A stretch of 64,000 bases of DNA. Origin: Rhabditoides inermis. Taxonomy: Eukaryota > Nematoda > Chromadorea > Rhabditida > Rhabditidae. The stretch covers positions 310,001 to 374,000 of the forward strand of contig CAWZYM010000301.1 in the NCBI GenBank assembly GCA_963966185.1, read 5' to 3'. Positions 13,196-26,136 of this stretch are shown one piece after another (within the stretch, counting starts at the first letter, position 1; every line of letters starts with the position of its first letter). The position numbers and the translations under genes are program-made. Under the pieces are notes generated by a model. The model saw only the letters and a program-made list of their open reading frames with translations, did not search any database and was not told the DNA's origin.

Positions 13196-14365
13196 ATGAG
13201 AAAAGGAATTGGATGAAAAAAGGAGGTTACGTAGTATTTCGCCTCGCCTCACTTCCCTGATTGAATATAGAATGACGTGAGTGCATATAGTAATGTTTTA
13301 TTGTATGTGCTCAGAAAATAAAGTTTGCACAGTTTGTTGGAGTGTGGTGAGCTGTTTCGTAGTGCATGGTGATGTTCTCGCTCATTTGCACAATTGACTG
13401 TCTTTTTCTCTGACATCAGACAGACTGGCAGCTGGCGCACTCTCACCTCGCCACACTCTCTCGTCGCGGGGCAATAAAGTGGCGTCGATTAGAGGAATTT
13501 AATTGATAGCGGGCGTAAGAGGTCACAAAAAGATGCAAATTTTGGTAGAAGTGTAGTGGCCACCTATTTGCATGTTGTAGTAAAGGGAGATCTGACACGG
13601 TTTCCTAGTTTTCTTGAACAGCCCGCGACAACTGTTTGGTGTCGCCTCGCCTCGATTAAATCACTTCGTGAAAAGAAACCAGGAGGAGTTTTAAAAAGAT
13701 TACGGGCCAATTTGTAGGTGAGGGAGTGTAGAGGAGTGACGTCGAAACCGTTTTTCGATAGCTGAAGTCTGCGATTCGCAGTACTCGTTCTTGTAAGGCC
13801 TACTCGATGCAACCGTTCAACGACCTAACCGTCTCTTCATCTGACACACTATTTCGCTATTTTTTCTGTCTGACTCTCTCTGATTACGCGCTATTTCGTC
13901 GAATTTTCTTTAAGGCTTATAGCTCCGCGGATATGAGAGATAAAGGGCTGAAAATTGGAATCCTGCATCTCGGGACCGAGACCATCGGATCGATGTCACG
14001 TTTGGCTAGATAGGAGTAGTGGGTGGCGCGGTAGAGCGATGGACGGACGGACAAAAAGTGCGGAAACCATAGGGCATTTTACACTTACACCCGACTAGCG
14101 CGCTTCGCGCGCTAGAAATATAAGTATAAAATAGAGGAGAAAATTATCTATCGTTTGATATATATATAGATTGACTTGAAATGTGCTCTGGATGTGCTAT
14201 TAGGAACTGTTCTAGAAGTGCTGTCGTCAGTCTTTCAGTAGATGACGGATCTTTATTCATTTCCTTTATTTCTATTTTTCAGTAGTTTCAAACAATTAGA
14301 AAGTGTCACAGTTTATTAGTATCTGGTTGATAGTATCTGGTTGACTGCTTTTCTACAGATGTATT
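13196..14365 (+). repeat. Core module copy 3 with tail
   Basis: Hairpin at 14095-14115. It is almost identical to copy 2 from the link through the hairpin, including the gcaaccgttcaacgacctaa block and the gacggacggacaaaaagtgc block. The tail diverges (gatgtgctattaggaactgt), showing that exchange between copies ended near the hairpin. Confidence 0.9.
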
Positions 14366-16345
14366 TACTACGCTCATAGAAGGCGCTCCGGCACGCTCCG
14401 CTGTCAGAGCCTATCAGTAGATCAGTAATAAAAATAACAATATAATGATCACTGATACTGATATGCATTTTCTCCGACTCTCTGATTTTTTACTCTTTCG
14501 TATGCACATAGAAGGCACTCCGGCACGCTTCGCGCGCCTCCGCGGTCAAAGCCGATCAGTAGATCAGTAATTATAATAATACATTGATCACTGATACTGA
14601 TATGCATTTTCTCCTACTCTCTGATCTTTTACTCTCTCGTTTGCACATAGAAGGCGCTCCAGCACGCTTCGCGCGCCTCCGCGGTCAAAGTCGATCAGTA
14701 GATCAGTAATTATAATAATATATTAATCACTGATACTGATATGCATTTTCTCCTACTCTCTGATATTTTACTCTCTCGTATGCACATAGAGGGCGCGCCT
14801 CCGCGGTCAAAGCCGATCAGTCGATCAGTAATTATAATAAAACATTGATCACTGATACTGATATGCATTTTTCCGACTCTCTGATCTTTCACTGTCTCGT
14901 ATGCACATAGAGGGCGCTCCGGGACACTCCGCGGTCAAAGCCGATCAGTAGATCAGTAATTATAATAATACATTGATTACTGATACTGATATGCATTTTC
15001 TCCGACTCTCTGATTTTTTACTCTTTCGTATGCACGTAAAGAACGCTCCGGCACACTCCGCACTCAGCGGTCAAAGTCGATCAGTAGATCAGTAAAAATA
15101 AGAATATATTGAACACTGCTACTGATATGCATTTTATCCGACTCTCTGATCGTTCACTTTCTCGTATGCACATAGAGGGCGCTCCGGCACGCTTCGCGCG
15201 CCTCCACAGTCAAAGCTGATCAGTAGATCAGTAAGTATAATAAAACATTGATCACTGATACTGATATGCATTCTCTCCTACTCTCTGATCTTTTACTCTC
15301 TCGTACGCACATAGAAAGCGCTCCGGCACGCTTCGCGCGCCTCCGCGGTCAAAGCCGATCAGTAGATCAGTAATTATAATAAAACATTGATCACTGATAC
15401 TGATATGCATTTTCTCCAACTCTCTGATTTTTTACTCTTCCGTATGCACATAGATGGCGCTCCGGCACGCTTCGCGCGCCTCCGCAGTCAAAGCCGATCA
15501 GTAGATCAGTAAGTATAATAAAACATTGATCACTGATACTGATATGCATTCTCTCCTACTCTCTGATCTTTTACTCTCTCGTACTCTCTCGTATGCACAT
15601 AGAAAGCGCTTCGGCACGCTTCGCGCGCCTCCGCGGTCAAAGCTGATCAGTAGATCAGTAATTATAATAAAACATTGATCACTGATACTGATATGCATTT
15701 TCTCCAACTCTCTGATCTTTTACTTTCTCGTACTCTCTCGTATGCACATAGAAAGCGCTTCGGCACGCTTCGCGCGCCTCCGCGGTCAAAGCTGATCAGT
15801 AAATCAGTAATAAAAAGAATATATTGATCACTGCTACTGATATGCATTTTCTCCGACTCTCTGATATTTTACTTTCTCGTATGCACATAGAAAGCGCTCC
15901 GGCACGCTTAGCGCGCCTCCGCGGTCAACGTATAACAGTAGATCAGTAATAATAAGAATATATTGATCACTGCTACTGATATGAATTTTCTCCGACCTTC
16001 TGATCGTTCACTTTCTCGTATGCACATAGAAAGCGCTCTGGCACGATCCGCGCTCCTTCGCGGTCAGTGTATATCAGTATATCAGTAATAATAAGAATAT
16101 ATATTGATCACTGCTACTGATATGAATTTTCTCCGACTCTCTGATCGTTCAATTTCTCTTATACACATAGAAAGCGCTCCGGCACGCTTCGCGCGCCTCC
16201 GCGGTCAAAGCCGATCAGTAGATCAGTAATTATAATAATATATTGAACATTGATACTGATATGCATTCTTTCCTACTCTCTGATCTTTCACTTTCTCGTA
16301 TGCACATAGAGGGCGCTCCGGCACACTCCGCGGTAAAATCCTATC
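14365..16345 (+). repeat. A-monomer array, about 14 units
   Basis: Pure A array. Two adjacent units (15498-15850) have a duplicated ctctcgtactctctcgtatg motif before the GC box, and their neighbours do not, so the motif arose once and spread by local tandem duplication. Some units have partly eroded boxes, for example gggcgctccgggacactccg near 14910. Confidence 0.85.
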
Positions 16346-16426
16346 AGTAGATGATTGACAATTTTTAGTTATTATAGATCCAAGTATGATTTATACTTAT
16401 CACTGGTCTAATATAATAAAATATAT

Positions 16427-16479
<53 letters not shown>

Positions 16480-16490
16480 AGAGAGAGACG
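16345..16490 (+). repeat. Link plus (GA)n tract preceding core 4
   Basis: Link with gatccaagtatgatttatac, then about 60 bp of nearly pure GA (16427-16490). One of the shorter tracts in the series. Confidence 0.9.
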
Positions 16491-17620
16491 AAAATGATGG
16501 ATGAGAAAAGGAGAGGGATGAGAAAAGGAGGTTACATACTATTTCTCGCCTCACTTCTATGATTGAATATAGAAGGACGTGAGTGCATAGAGTAATGTTT
16601 TATTTTATTTGCTCAGAATATAGACTTTGCACAGTTTGTGGAGTGTGGTGAGCTGTTTCGTAGTGCATGGTGATGTTCTCGCTCATTTGCACAATTGACT
16701 GTCTCTTTCTCTAACAGCAGACAGACTGGCAGCTGGCGCACTCTCACCTCGCCACACTGTCTCGTCGCGGGGCAATAAAACGACGTCGATTAGAGGAATT
16801 TAATTGATAGCGGGCGTCAGAGGTCACAAAAAGATGCAAATTTTGGTAGAAGTGTAGTGGCCACCTATTTGCATGTTGTAGTAAAGGGAGACCTTACACG
16901 GTTGCCTAGTTTTCTTGAACAGCCCGCGACAACTGTTTGGTGTCGCCTCGCCTCGATTAAATCACTTCGTGAAAGGAAACCAGGAGGAGTTATAAAAAGA
17001 TTACGGGCAGATTTGTAGGTAAGGGGGTGTAGAGGAGTGACGTCGAAACCGTTTCTCGATAGCAGAAGTCTGCGATTCGCAGTACTCGTTCTTGTAAGGT
17101 CTACTCGCCGCAGCCGATTCGCCAGTGACCCGTCTCTTCATCTGACACACTATTTCGCCGCTTTTGTGTCTGACTCTCTCTGATCACGCGCTATTTCGTC
17201 GGACATTCTGGAGCTTATAGCTCCGCGGATATGAGAGATGAAGATCTGAAAATTGGAATCCTGCATCTCGGGACCGAGACCATCGGATCGATGTCACGTT
17301 TGGCTAGATAGGAGTAGTGGGTGGCGCGGTAGAGCGATGTATGGACAGACACCATATGGCATTTTGCACATACACCAGACTAGCGCGCTTCGCGCGCTAG
17401 AAATATAGGGTATAAAATAGAGGAGAAAATTATCTATCGTTTAATATATATAGTTTGACTTGATATGTGCTCTAGAAGTGCTAATAGGAGCTGTGCTAGA
17501 AGTGCTGTTGTCAGTCTTCCAGTAGATGACTGATCTTATTTATTTCTTTTTTATATTTAACAGTAATTTCAAAAAATTAGAAAGTGTCACAGTCTATCTG
17601 GTTTTTTTTTCTGACGCTCC
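16491..17620 (+). repeat. Core module copy 4 with tail
   Basis: Hairpin at 17380-17400. Belongs to the ccgcagccgattcgccagtg subfamily (with copies 1, 7, 8, 11) and has aaaacgacgtcgattag rather than aaagtggcgtcgattag. Short tail before A monomers resume. Confidence 0.9.
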
Positions 17621-19705
17621 GCTGTCAGAGCCTATCAGTAGATCAGTAATAAAAATAACAATTTAATGATCACTCATACTGATATGCATTTTCTCCTACT
17701 CTCTGATATTTTACTCTCTCGTATGCACATGGAGGGCGCTCCGGCACGCTTCGCGCGCCTCCGCGGTCAAAACCGATCAGTAGATCAGTATTTATAATAA
17801 TACATTGATCACTGATACTGATATGCGAATTTTCAGACTCTCTGATTTTTTTTTTTACTTTCTCGTACGCACATAGAAAGCGCTCCGTCACGCTTCGCGC
17901 ACCTCCGCGGTCAAAGCCGATCAGTAGATCAGTAATTATAATAAAACATTGATCACTGATACTGATATGCCTTCTCTCCTACTCTCTGATATTTTACTCT
18001 CTCGTACGCACATAGAAAGCGCTCCGGCACGCTTCGCGCGCCTCCGCGGTCAAAGCCGATCAGTATATCAGTAATTATGATAAAACATTGATCACTGATA
18101 CTGATATGCATTTTCTCCGACTCTCTGATTTTTTACTCTTTCGTATGCACATAGAAGGCGCTCCGGCACGCTTCGCGCGCCGCCGCGGTCAAAGCCGATC
18201 AGATCAGTAATATTAAGATTCTATTGATCACTGATACTGATATGCATTTTCTCCGACTCTCTGATCTTTCACTTTCTCGTATGCACATAGAAAGCGCTCC
18301 GGCACGCTTCGCGCGCCTCCGCGGTCAAAGTCGATCAGATCAGTAATAATAAGATTATATTGATCACTGCTACTGATATGAATTTTCTCCGACTCTCCGA
18401 TCTTTTACTTTTTCGTATGCACATAGAAAGCGGTCCGGCACGCTCCGCGCGCCTCCGCGGTCGAAGTCGATCAGTATACCAGTATAAAAACGAATATATT
18501 GTTCACGGCTACTGATATGAATTTTCTCCGACTCTCTGATCGTTCACTTTCTCGTATGCACATAGAAAGCGCTCCGGCACGCTTCGCGCGCCTCCGCGGT
18601 CAAGTTCGATCAGTATATCAGTAATAATAAGAATATATTGATCACTGCTACTGATATGAATTTTCTCCGACTCTCCGATCTTTTACTTTTTCGTATGCAC
18701 ATAGAAAGCGGTCCGGCACGCTCCGCGCGCCTCCGCGGTCGAAGTCGATCAGTGTATCAGTAAAAATAAGAATATCTTGATCACTGCTAATGATATGCAT
18801 TTTTTCCGGCTCTCTGATCGTTCACTCTCTCGTGTGCACATAGAAAGCGCTCCGGCACGCTTCGCGCGCCTCCGCGGTCAAAGTCGATCAGTATATCAGT
18901 AATAATAAGAATATATTGATCACTGCTACTGATATGAATTTTTTCCGACTCTCCGATCTTTTCTTTTTCGTATGCACATAGAAAGCGCTCCGGCACGCTC
19001 CGCGCGCCTCCGCGGTCAAAATGTATTAGTAGATCAGTAATAGTAAGAATGCATTGATCACTGCTACTGATATGAATTTTCTCCGACTCTCTGATCTTTC
19101 TATTTCTCGTAGGCACATAGAAAGCGCTCCGGCACGCTCCGCGCGCCTCCGCGGTCAAAATGTATTAGTAGATCAGTAATAGTAAGAATGCATTGATCAC
19201 TGCTACTGATATGAATTTTCTCCGACTCTCTGATCTTTCTATTTCTCGTAGGCACATAGAAAGCGCTCCGGCACGCTCCTCGCGCCTCCGCGGTCAAAAT
19301 ATATCAGTAGATCAGTAATAGTAAGAATGCATTGATCACTGCTACTGATATTAATTTTCTCCGACTCTCTGATCGTTCACTTTCTCGTATGCACATAGAA
19401 AGCGCTCCGGCACGCTCCGCGCGCCTCCGCGGTCAAAATATATCAGTAGATCATATAATAGTAAGAATGCATTGATCACTGCTACTGATATGAATTATCT
19501 CCGACTCTTTGATCTTTTACTCTATCGTATGCCTTTAGAGGACGCTCCGACACGCTACGCGCGCCTCCGCGGTCAAAGCCGATCAGTAGATCAGTAATTA
19601 TAATAATATATTGAACACTGATACTGATATGCATTCTGTCCTACTCTCTGATTTTTCACTCTCTCGTATGCTCATAGAGGGCGCTCCGGCACACTCCGCG
19701 GTAAA
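17620..19705 (+). repeat. A-monomer array, about 15 units
   Basis: A array with a higher-order pattern. Units with tagtaagaatgcattgatca recur at 19033, 19172, 19319 and 19455, and are the dominant type of the large array at 57355-61553, linking the two distant arrays. A 123-codon minus-strand frame at 18787-19158 spans nearly three monomers; it is a satellite translation. Confidence 0.85.
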
Positions 19706-19807
19706 AGCCTATCAGTAGCTGGTTGACAACTTTTATTTATTATAGATACAAATATACTTTATAGTTATTACTGGTCTTATATTATAAAATTTAAGCGAGC
19801 GAGAGAG

Positions 19808-19855
<48 letters not shown>

Positions 19856-20009
19856 TGGGATGAGCAGCTGGTTGACAATTATTATTTATTTTAGATCCCA
19901 GTAGACTTCATAGTTATCAATAATCTAAAATCATAATATATATGAGAGAGATAGAGGAAGAGAGGGAGAGAGGGAGAGAAAGAGAGAGAGAGAGAGAGAG
20001 AGGCGTGAG
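19705..20009 (+). repeat. Double link with two (GA)n tracts preceding core 5
   Basis: Two successive link-GA units: link 1 (19705-19792) with GA at 19793-19856, then link 2 (agcagctggttgacaattat onward) with GA at 19943-20009. The same double arrangement precedes core 13 (61553-61921), its closest paralogue. Confidence 0.9.
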
Positions 20010-21175
20010 AAGAGAGGGATAAGTAAAGGAGAGAGATGAGAAAAGGAGGTTACATAGTATTTCGCCTCGCCTCACTTCTATGATTGAATATAGAATGACG
20101 TGAGTGCATATAGTATTGTTTTATTGTATGTGCTCAGAAAATAGTTTGTTGGAGTGTGGTGAGCTGTTTCGTAGTGCATGGTGATACTCTCGCTCATTTG
20201 CACAATTGACTGTCTCTTTCTCTGACATCAGACAGACTGGCAGCTGGCGCACTCTCACCTCGCCACACTCTCTCGTCGCGGGGCAATAAAACGACGTCGA
20301 TTAGAGGAATTTAATTGATTGCAGGCGTCAGAGGTCACAAAAAGATGCGAATTTTGGTAGAAGTGTAGTGGCCACCTATTTGCATGTTGTAGTAAAGGGA
20401 GACCTTACACGATTGCCAAGTTTTCTTGAACAGCCCGCGACAACTGTTTGGTGTCGCCTCGCCTCGACTAAATCACTTCGTGAAAGGAAACCAGGAGGAT
20501 TTATAAAAAGATTACGGGCAGATTTGTAGGTGAGGGAGTGTAGAGGAGTGACGTCGAAACCATTTTTCGATAGCTGAAGTCTGCGATCCGCAGTGCTCGT
20601 TCTTGTAAAATCTACTCGCCACAGCCGATTCGTCAGTGACCCGTCTCCTCGCCTCACACACTATTTCGCCTGTTTTCTGTCTGACTCTCTCGGATTACGC
20701 GCTATTTCGTCGGACCTTCTTGAGCCTATAGCTCCGCGGATATGAGAGATGAAGATCTGAAAATTGGAATCCTGCATCTCGGGACCGAGACCATCGGATC
20801 GATGTCACGTTTGGCTAGCTAGGAGTAGTGGGTGGCGCGGTAGAGCGATGTATGGACAGACACCATAGGGCATTTTACACATACTAGCGACTAGCGCGCT
20901 TCGCGCGCTAGAAATATAGGTATAAAATAGAGGAGAAAATTATCTATCGAGTGATATATATATATATATAGACTTGATATGTGCTCTGAAAGTGCTTTTA
21001 GGAACTGTGCTAGAAGTGATGTTGTCAGTCTTTCAGTAGATGACTGATCTTCATTTATTTCCCTTTTTTAATTTTCAGTGATATCGAATAGTTAGAATAT
21101 GTCACAGTCTATCAGTATCTGGTTAAGAGTTTCTGCTTGACTGCTTATCTACAGATGTTATATTTACTATGCTCA
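20010..21175 (+). repeat. Core module copy 5 with tail
   Basis: Hairpin at 20891-20911. Diagnostic ttgattgcaggcgtcagagg is shared only with copy 13, so these two cores 42 kb apart are sister copies. A minus-strand frame of 93 codons (20376-20657) is open; homologous frames of 69-97 codons occur in eight other cores. Confidence 0.9.
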
Positions 21176-22045
21176 TAGAACATATGTAGAAGGCGATCCG
21201 GGCACGCTTCGCGCGCCTCCGCGGTCAAAGTCTATCAGTAGATCAGTAATAATAAGAATATATTGATCACTGCTACTGATATGCATTTTATCCGACTCTC
21301 TGACTGTTCACTTTCTCGTACGCACAAAGAAAGCGCCCCGGCACGCTTCGTGCGCCTATGCGGTCAAAGTATAACAGTAGATCAGTAAAAATAAGAATAT
21401 ATTGATCACTGCTACTGATATGAATTTTCTCCGACTCTCTGATCGTTCACTTTCTCGTATGCACATAGAAAGCGCTCCGGCACGCTTCGCGCGCCTCCGC
21501 GGTCAAAGTCTATCAGTAGATCAGTAAAAAATAGGAATATTTTTCACTGCTACTGATATGAATTTTCTCCGACTCTCTCATCGTTCATTTTCTCGTATGC
21601 ACATAGAAAGCGCTCCGGCACGCTTCGCGCGCCTCCGCGGTCAAATCCGATCAGTAGATCAGTAACTATAATAATATATTGAACACTGATACTGATATGC
21701 ATTCTTTCCTACTCTTTGATCTTTCACTCTTTCGTATGCACATAGAGGGCGCTCCGGCACGCTTCGCGCGCCTCCGCGGTCAAAGCCGATCAGTAGATCA
21801 GTAACTATGTAAATATACTGATCACTGATACTGAAATGCCTTCTCTCCTACTCTCTGATCTTTCTTTTTCTCGTATGCACATAGAAAGCGCTCCGGCACG
21901 CTTCGCGCGCCTCCGCGGTCAAAGCCGATCAGTAGATCAGTAATTATAATAATATATTGAACACTGATACTGATATGCATTCTTTCCTACTCTTTGATCT
22001 TTCACTTTCTCGTATGCACATAGAAGGCGCTTCGGCACGCTTCGC
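21175..22045 (+). repeat. A-monomer array, about 6 units
   Basis: A monomers ending in a unit whose box (ttcggcacgcttcgcctcta) is spliced directly into a B monomer, giving an A-to-B junction different from the ctcgtcataaaat type. Confidence 0.85.
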
Positions 22046-22806
22046 CTCTATCAGTAGCTGGTTGACAATGATTAATTATCACGGATCTAATATTATAAAA
22101 TCTCTACTCTCGCCTTTAATCACAAACAGCCGCTCCGCGTGCCTCAGCAGTCAATTTCTATCAGTAGCTGGTTGACAATGATTAGTTATCACGGATCTAA
22201 TATTATAAAATCTCTACTCTCGCCTTTGATCACAGACAGCCGCTCCGCGCGCCTCAGCGGTCAAATTCTCTCAGTAGCTGGTTGACAATTATTAGTTATC
22301 ACGGATATAATAATATATAAAATATCTACTCTCGCCTATGATCATAGATAGCCGCTCCGCGCGCCTCAGCGGTCAAATTCTATCAGTAGCTGGTTGACAA
22401 TGATTAGTTATCACGGATCTAATATTATAAAATCTCTACTCTCGCCTTTGATCACAGACAGCCCCTCCGCGCGCCTCAGCGGTCAATTTCTATCAGTAGC
22501 TGGTTGACAATGATTAATTATCACGGATATAATATTATAAAATCTCTACTCTCGCCTTTGATCACAAACAGCCGCTCCGCGTGCCTCAGCAGTCAATTTC
22601 TATCAGTAGCTGGTTGACAATGATTAGTTATCACGGATCTAATATTATAAAATCTCTACTCTCGCCTTTGATCACAGACAGCCGCTCCGCGCGCTTCAGC
22701 GGTCAAATTCTCTCAGTAGCTGGTTGACAATTATTAGTTATCACGGATATAATAATATATAAAATATCTATTCTCGCCTATGATCATAGATAGCCGCTCC
22801 GCGCGC
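22045..22806 (+). repeat. B-monomer array, 7 units with tandem higher-order repeat
   Basis: B units in a repeating order: an aatcacaaacagccgctccg unit, a standard unit, then a taataatatataaaatatct unit. The order appears at 22060-22330 and again at 22510-22780. The last unit breaks at ccgcgcgcctactgatatgc, joining an A body. Confidence 0.85.
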
Positions 22807-23025
22807 CTACTGATATGCATTTTTTCCGACTCTCTGATTTTTTACTCTTTCGTATGCACATAGAAGGCGCTCCGGCACGCTTCGCGCGCCTCCGCGGTCA
22901 AAGTCTATCAGTAGATCAGTAATTATAATAATATATTGAACACTGATACTGATATGCATTCTTTCCTACTCTCTGATCTTTCACTCTCTCATATGGACAT
23001 AGAGGGCGCTCCGGCACACTCCGCA
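22806..23025 (+). repeat. A-monomer pair
   Basis: One partial A body fused to the preceding B box, then one full A monomer ending in the short-box form. Confidence 0.8.
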
Positions 23026-23255
23026 GTAAAGCCTATCAGAAGCTGGTTGACAATTTTTATTTATTAAAGATACAAATATTATTTATAGTTATCACTGGTA
23101 ATTTATTATAAAATCAATAGAGAGAGAGAGATACGAAAGAGGGAGCGAGAGAGAGAGAGAGAAAGACGAAAGAGAGAGAGAGAGATAGAGAGAGATATAT
23201 AGAGAGAGAGCAAGAGAGGGAGAGAGGGAGGGAAAGAGAGAAAGAGAGATGAGAA
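23025..23255 (+). repeat. Link plus (GA)n tract preceding core 6
   Basis: Link then GA (about 23115-23255) broken by gatacgaaagaggg, gacgaaag and gatatatag interruptions. The order of interruptions closely follows the tract before core 2, supporting common descent. Confidence 0.9.
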
Positions 23256-24415
23256 AAGGAATTGGATGAAAAAGGAGGTTACATAGTATTTTGCCTCGCC
23301 TCACTTCCCTGATTGAATATAGAATGACGTGAGTGCATATAGTAATGTTTTATTGTATGTGCTCAGAAAACAAAATTTGCACAGTTTGTTGGAGTGTGGT
23401 GAGCTGTTTCGTAGTGCGTGGTGATGTTCTCGCTCTTTTGCACAACTGACTGTCTTTTTCTCTGACATCAGACAGACTGGCAGCTGGCGCACTCTCACCT
23501 CGCCACACTCTCTCGTCGCGGGGCAATAAAGTGGCGTCGATTAGAGGAATTTAATTGATAGCGGGCGTCAGAGGTCACAAAAAGATGCAAATTTTGGTAG
23601 AAGTGTAGTGGCCACCTATTTGCATGTTGTAGTAAAGGGAGATCTGACACGGTTGTCTAGTTTTCTTGAACAGCCCGCGACAACTGTTTGGTGTCGCCTC
23701 GCCTCGATTAAATCACTTCGTGAAAAGAAACCAGGAGGAGTTATAAAAAGATTACGGGCCAAATTGTAGGTGAGGGAGTGTAGAGGAGTGACGTCGAAAC
23801 CGTTTTTCGATAGCTGAAGTCTGCGAGTCGCAGTACTCGTTCTTGTAAGGCCTACTCGATGCAACCGTTCAACGACCTAACCGTCTCTTCATCTGACACA
23901 CTATTTCGCTGTTTTTTCTGTCTGACGCTCTCTGATTATGCGCTATTTCGTCGAATTTTCTTTAAGGCTTATAGCTCCGCGGATATGAGAGATAAAGGGC
24001 TGAAAATTGGAATCCTGCATCTCGGGACCGAGACCATCGGATCGATGTCACGTTTGGCTAGATAGGAGTAGTGGGTGGCGCGGTAGAGCGATGGACGGAC
24101 GGACAAAAAGTGCGGAAACCATAGGGCATTTTACACTTACACCCGACTAGCGCGCTTCGCGCGCTAGAAATATAAGTATGAAATAGAGGAGAAAATTATC
24201 TATCGATTGATATATAGATTGACTTGATATGTGCTCTGGAAGTGCTATTAGGAGCTGTGCTAGAAGTGCTGTTGTCAGTCTTCCAGTAGATGACTGATCT
24301 TTATTTATTTCCTTATTTTTTATTTTCACTATTTTTTAATAATTAGAAAGTGTCACAGTCTATCTGGTTGATAGTATATGCTTGACTGCTTTTCTACAGA
24401 TGTTATATTTTCAAT
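23256..24415 (+). repeat. Core module copy 6 with tail
   Basis: Hairpin at 24147-24167. Third member of the gcaaccgttcaacgacctaa subfamily (with copies 2 and 3). Plus-strand frames of 68 codons are open at the same place in all three, which reflects near-identity rather than demonstrated coding. Confidence 0.9.
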
Positions 24416-24689
24416 GCTCATAGAAGGCGCTCCGGCACGCTCCGCGGTCATAGCCTATCAGTATTTCAGGAATAAAAATAATAATAAAATGATCACTGAT
24501 ACTGATATGCATTTTCTCCTACTCTCTGATATTTTACTCTCTCGTATGCACATACTGATATGCATTTTCTCCGATTCTCTGAATAGCTTGTTGATAATTT
24601 TTGATTCTCGCGCTCCGAGATGCAGCCGAAGACTATCGGTATATGAGTGATAAATATGTTATAACTAAACTACACTTCTCGTTTCTCCG

Positions 24690-24747
<58 letters not shown>

Positions 24748-25031
24748 CTTTGCTCTAGAAGGCGCTCCGGCACGCTTCGCGTGCCTCCGCGGTCTAAGCC
24801 GATCAGTAGATCAGTAATTATGATAGAACATTGATCACTGATACTGATATGCATTCTCTCCTACTCTCTGATATTTTACTCTCTCGTATGCACATACTGA
24901 TATGCATTTTCTCCGATTCTCTGAGTAGCTTGTTGATAATTTTTGATTCTCGCGCTCCGAGATGCAGCCGAAGACTATCGGTATATGAGTGATAATTATG
25001 TTATAACTAAACTACACTTCTCGTTTCTCCG

Positions 25032-25073
<42 letters not shown>

Positions 25074-25394
25074 TCTCTCTCTCTCTCCTTTGCTCTAGAA
25101 GGCGCTCCGGCACGCTTCGCGTGCCTCCGCGGTCTAAGCCGATCAGTAGATCAGTAATTATGATAGAACAATGATCACTGATACTGATATGCATTCTCTC
25201 CTACTCTCTGACATTTTACTCTTTCGTATGCACATACTGATATGCATTTTCTCCGATTCTCTGAGTAGCTTGTTGATAATTTTTGATTCTCGCGCTCCGA
25301 GATGCAGCCGAAGACTATCGGTATATGAGTGATAAATATGTTATAACTAAACTACACTTCTCGTTTCTCCGCTTTTCTCTCTCTCTCTCTCTCT

Positions 25395-25443
<49 letters not shown>

Positions 25444-26020
25444 TTGCTCTAGAAGGCGCTCCGGCACGCTTCGCGCGCCTCCGCGGTCAAAGCTGATCAG
25501 TAGATCAGTAATTATAATAATATATTGATTTCTCCTACTCTCTGATAATTTACTCTCTCGTATGCACATGGAGGGCGCTCAGGGCGCGCTCCGCGCGCCT
25601 TCGCGGTCAAAGCTGATCAGTAGATCAGTAATTATAAAAAATATACTGATCACTGATACTGATTTGCATTTTCTCCTACTCTCTGATAATTTACTCTCTC
25701 GTAAGCACATAGAGGGCGCTCCGGCACGCTTCGCGCGCCTCCGCGGTCAAAGCCGATCAGTAGATCAGTAACTATAATAATTTATTGATCACTGATACTG
25801 ATATGCATTTTCTCCTACTCTCTGATAATTTACTCTCTCGTAAGCACATAGAGGGCGCTCCGGCACGCTTCGCGCGCCTCCGCGGTCAAAGCCGATCAGT
25901 AGATCAGTAATAATAAGAGTATATTGAACACTGATACTGATATGCATTCTTTCCTACTCTCTCATCTTTCACTCTCTCGTAAGCACATAGAGAGCGCTCC
26001 GGCACACTCCGCGGGAAAAG
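24415..26020 (+). repeat. A-monomer array with three CT-expanded units
   Basis: The first ~1.05 kb is a tandem triplication (period about 340 bp) of a two-monomer unit: a body with gattctctgagtagcttgtt, a body with agatgcagccgaagactatc plus a CT tract (24690-24748, 25034-25088, 25375-25441), and a GC box. Each CT tract has its own length and ttct interruptions. Standard A units follow from 25455. Confidence 0.85.
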
Positions 26021-26101
26021 CCTATCAGTAGCTGGTTGACAATTTTTATTTATTAGAGATGCAAATATAATTTATAGTTATCACTGGTCTTATATTATAA
26101 A

Positions 26102-26135
<34 letters not shown>

Positions 26136-26136
26136 G
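26020..26136 (+). repeat. Link plus short (GA)n tract preceding core 7
   Basis: Link followed by only about 33 bp of GA (26104-26136), the shortest of the pre-core tracts. The core follows after gacgaaaaaagagggatgag. Confidence 0.9.

Noticed and set aside
18787..19158. Long minus-strand open frames in A arrays (60-123 codons, many near-identical)
   Set aside because: They are translations of the 139-bp satellite. 139 is not a multiple of three, so frames shift and stop within one to three monomers, and no domain or start context is present.
4064..24167. About 10-kb super-period suggested by hairpins of cores 2, 3 and 6 (4064, 14095, 24147)
   Set aside because: The sequence between them differs completely in content (no cores in the first interval, two in the second) and the spacing is not continued, so this is probably coincidence.
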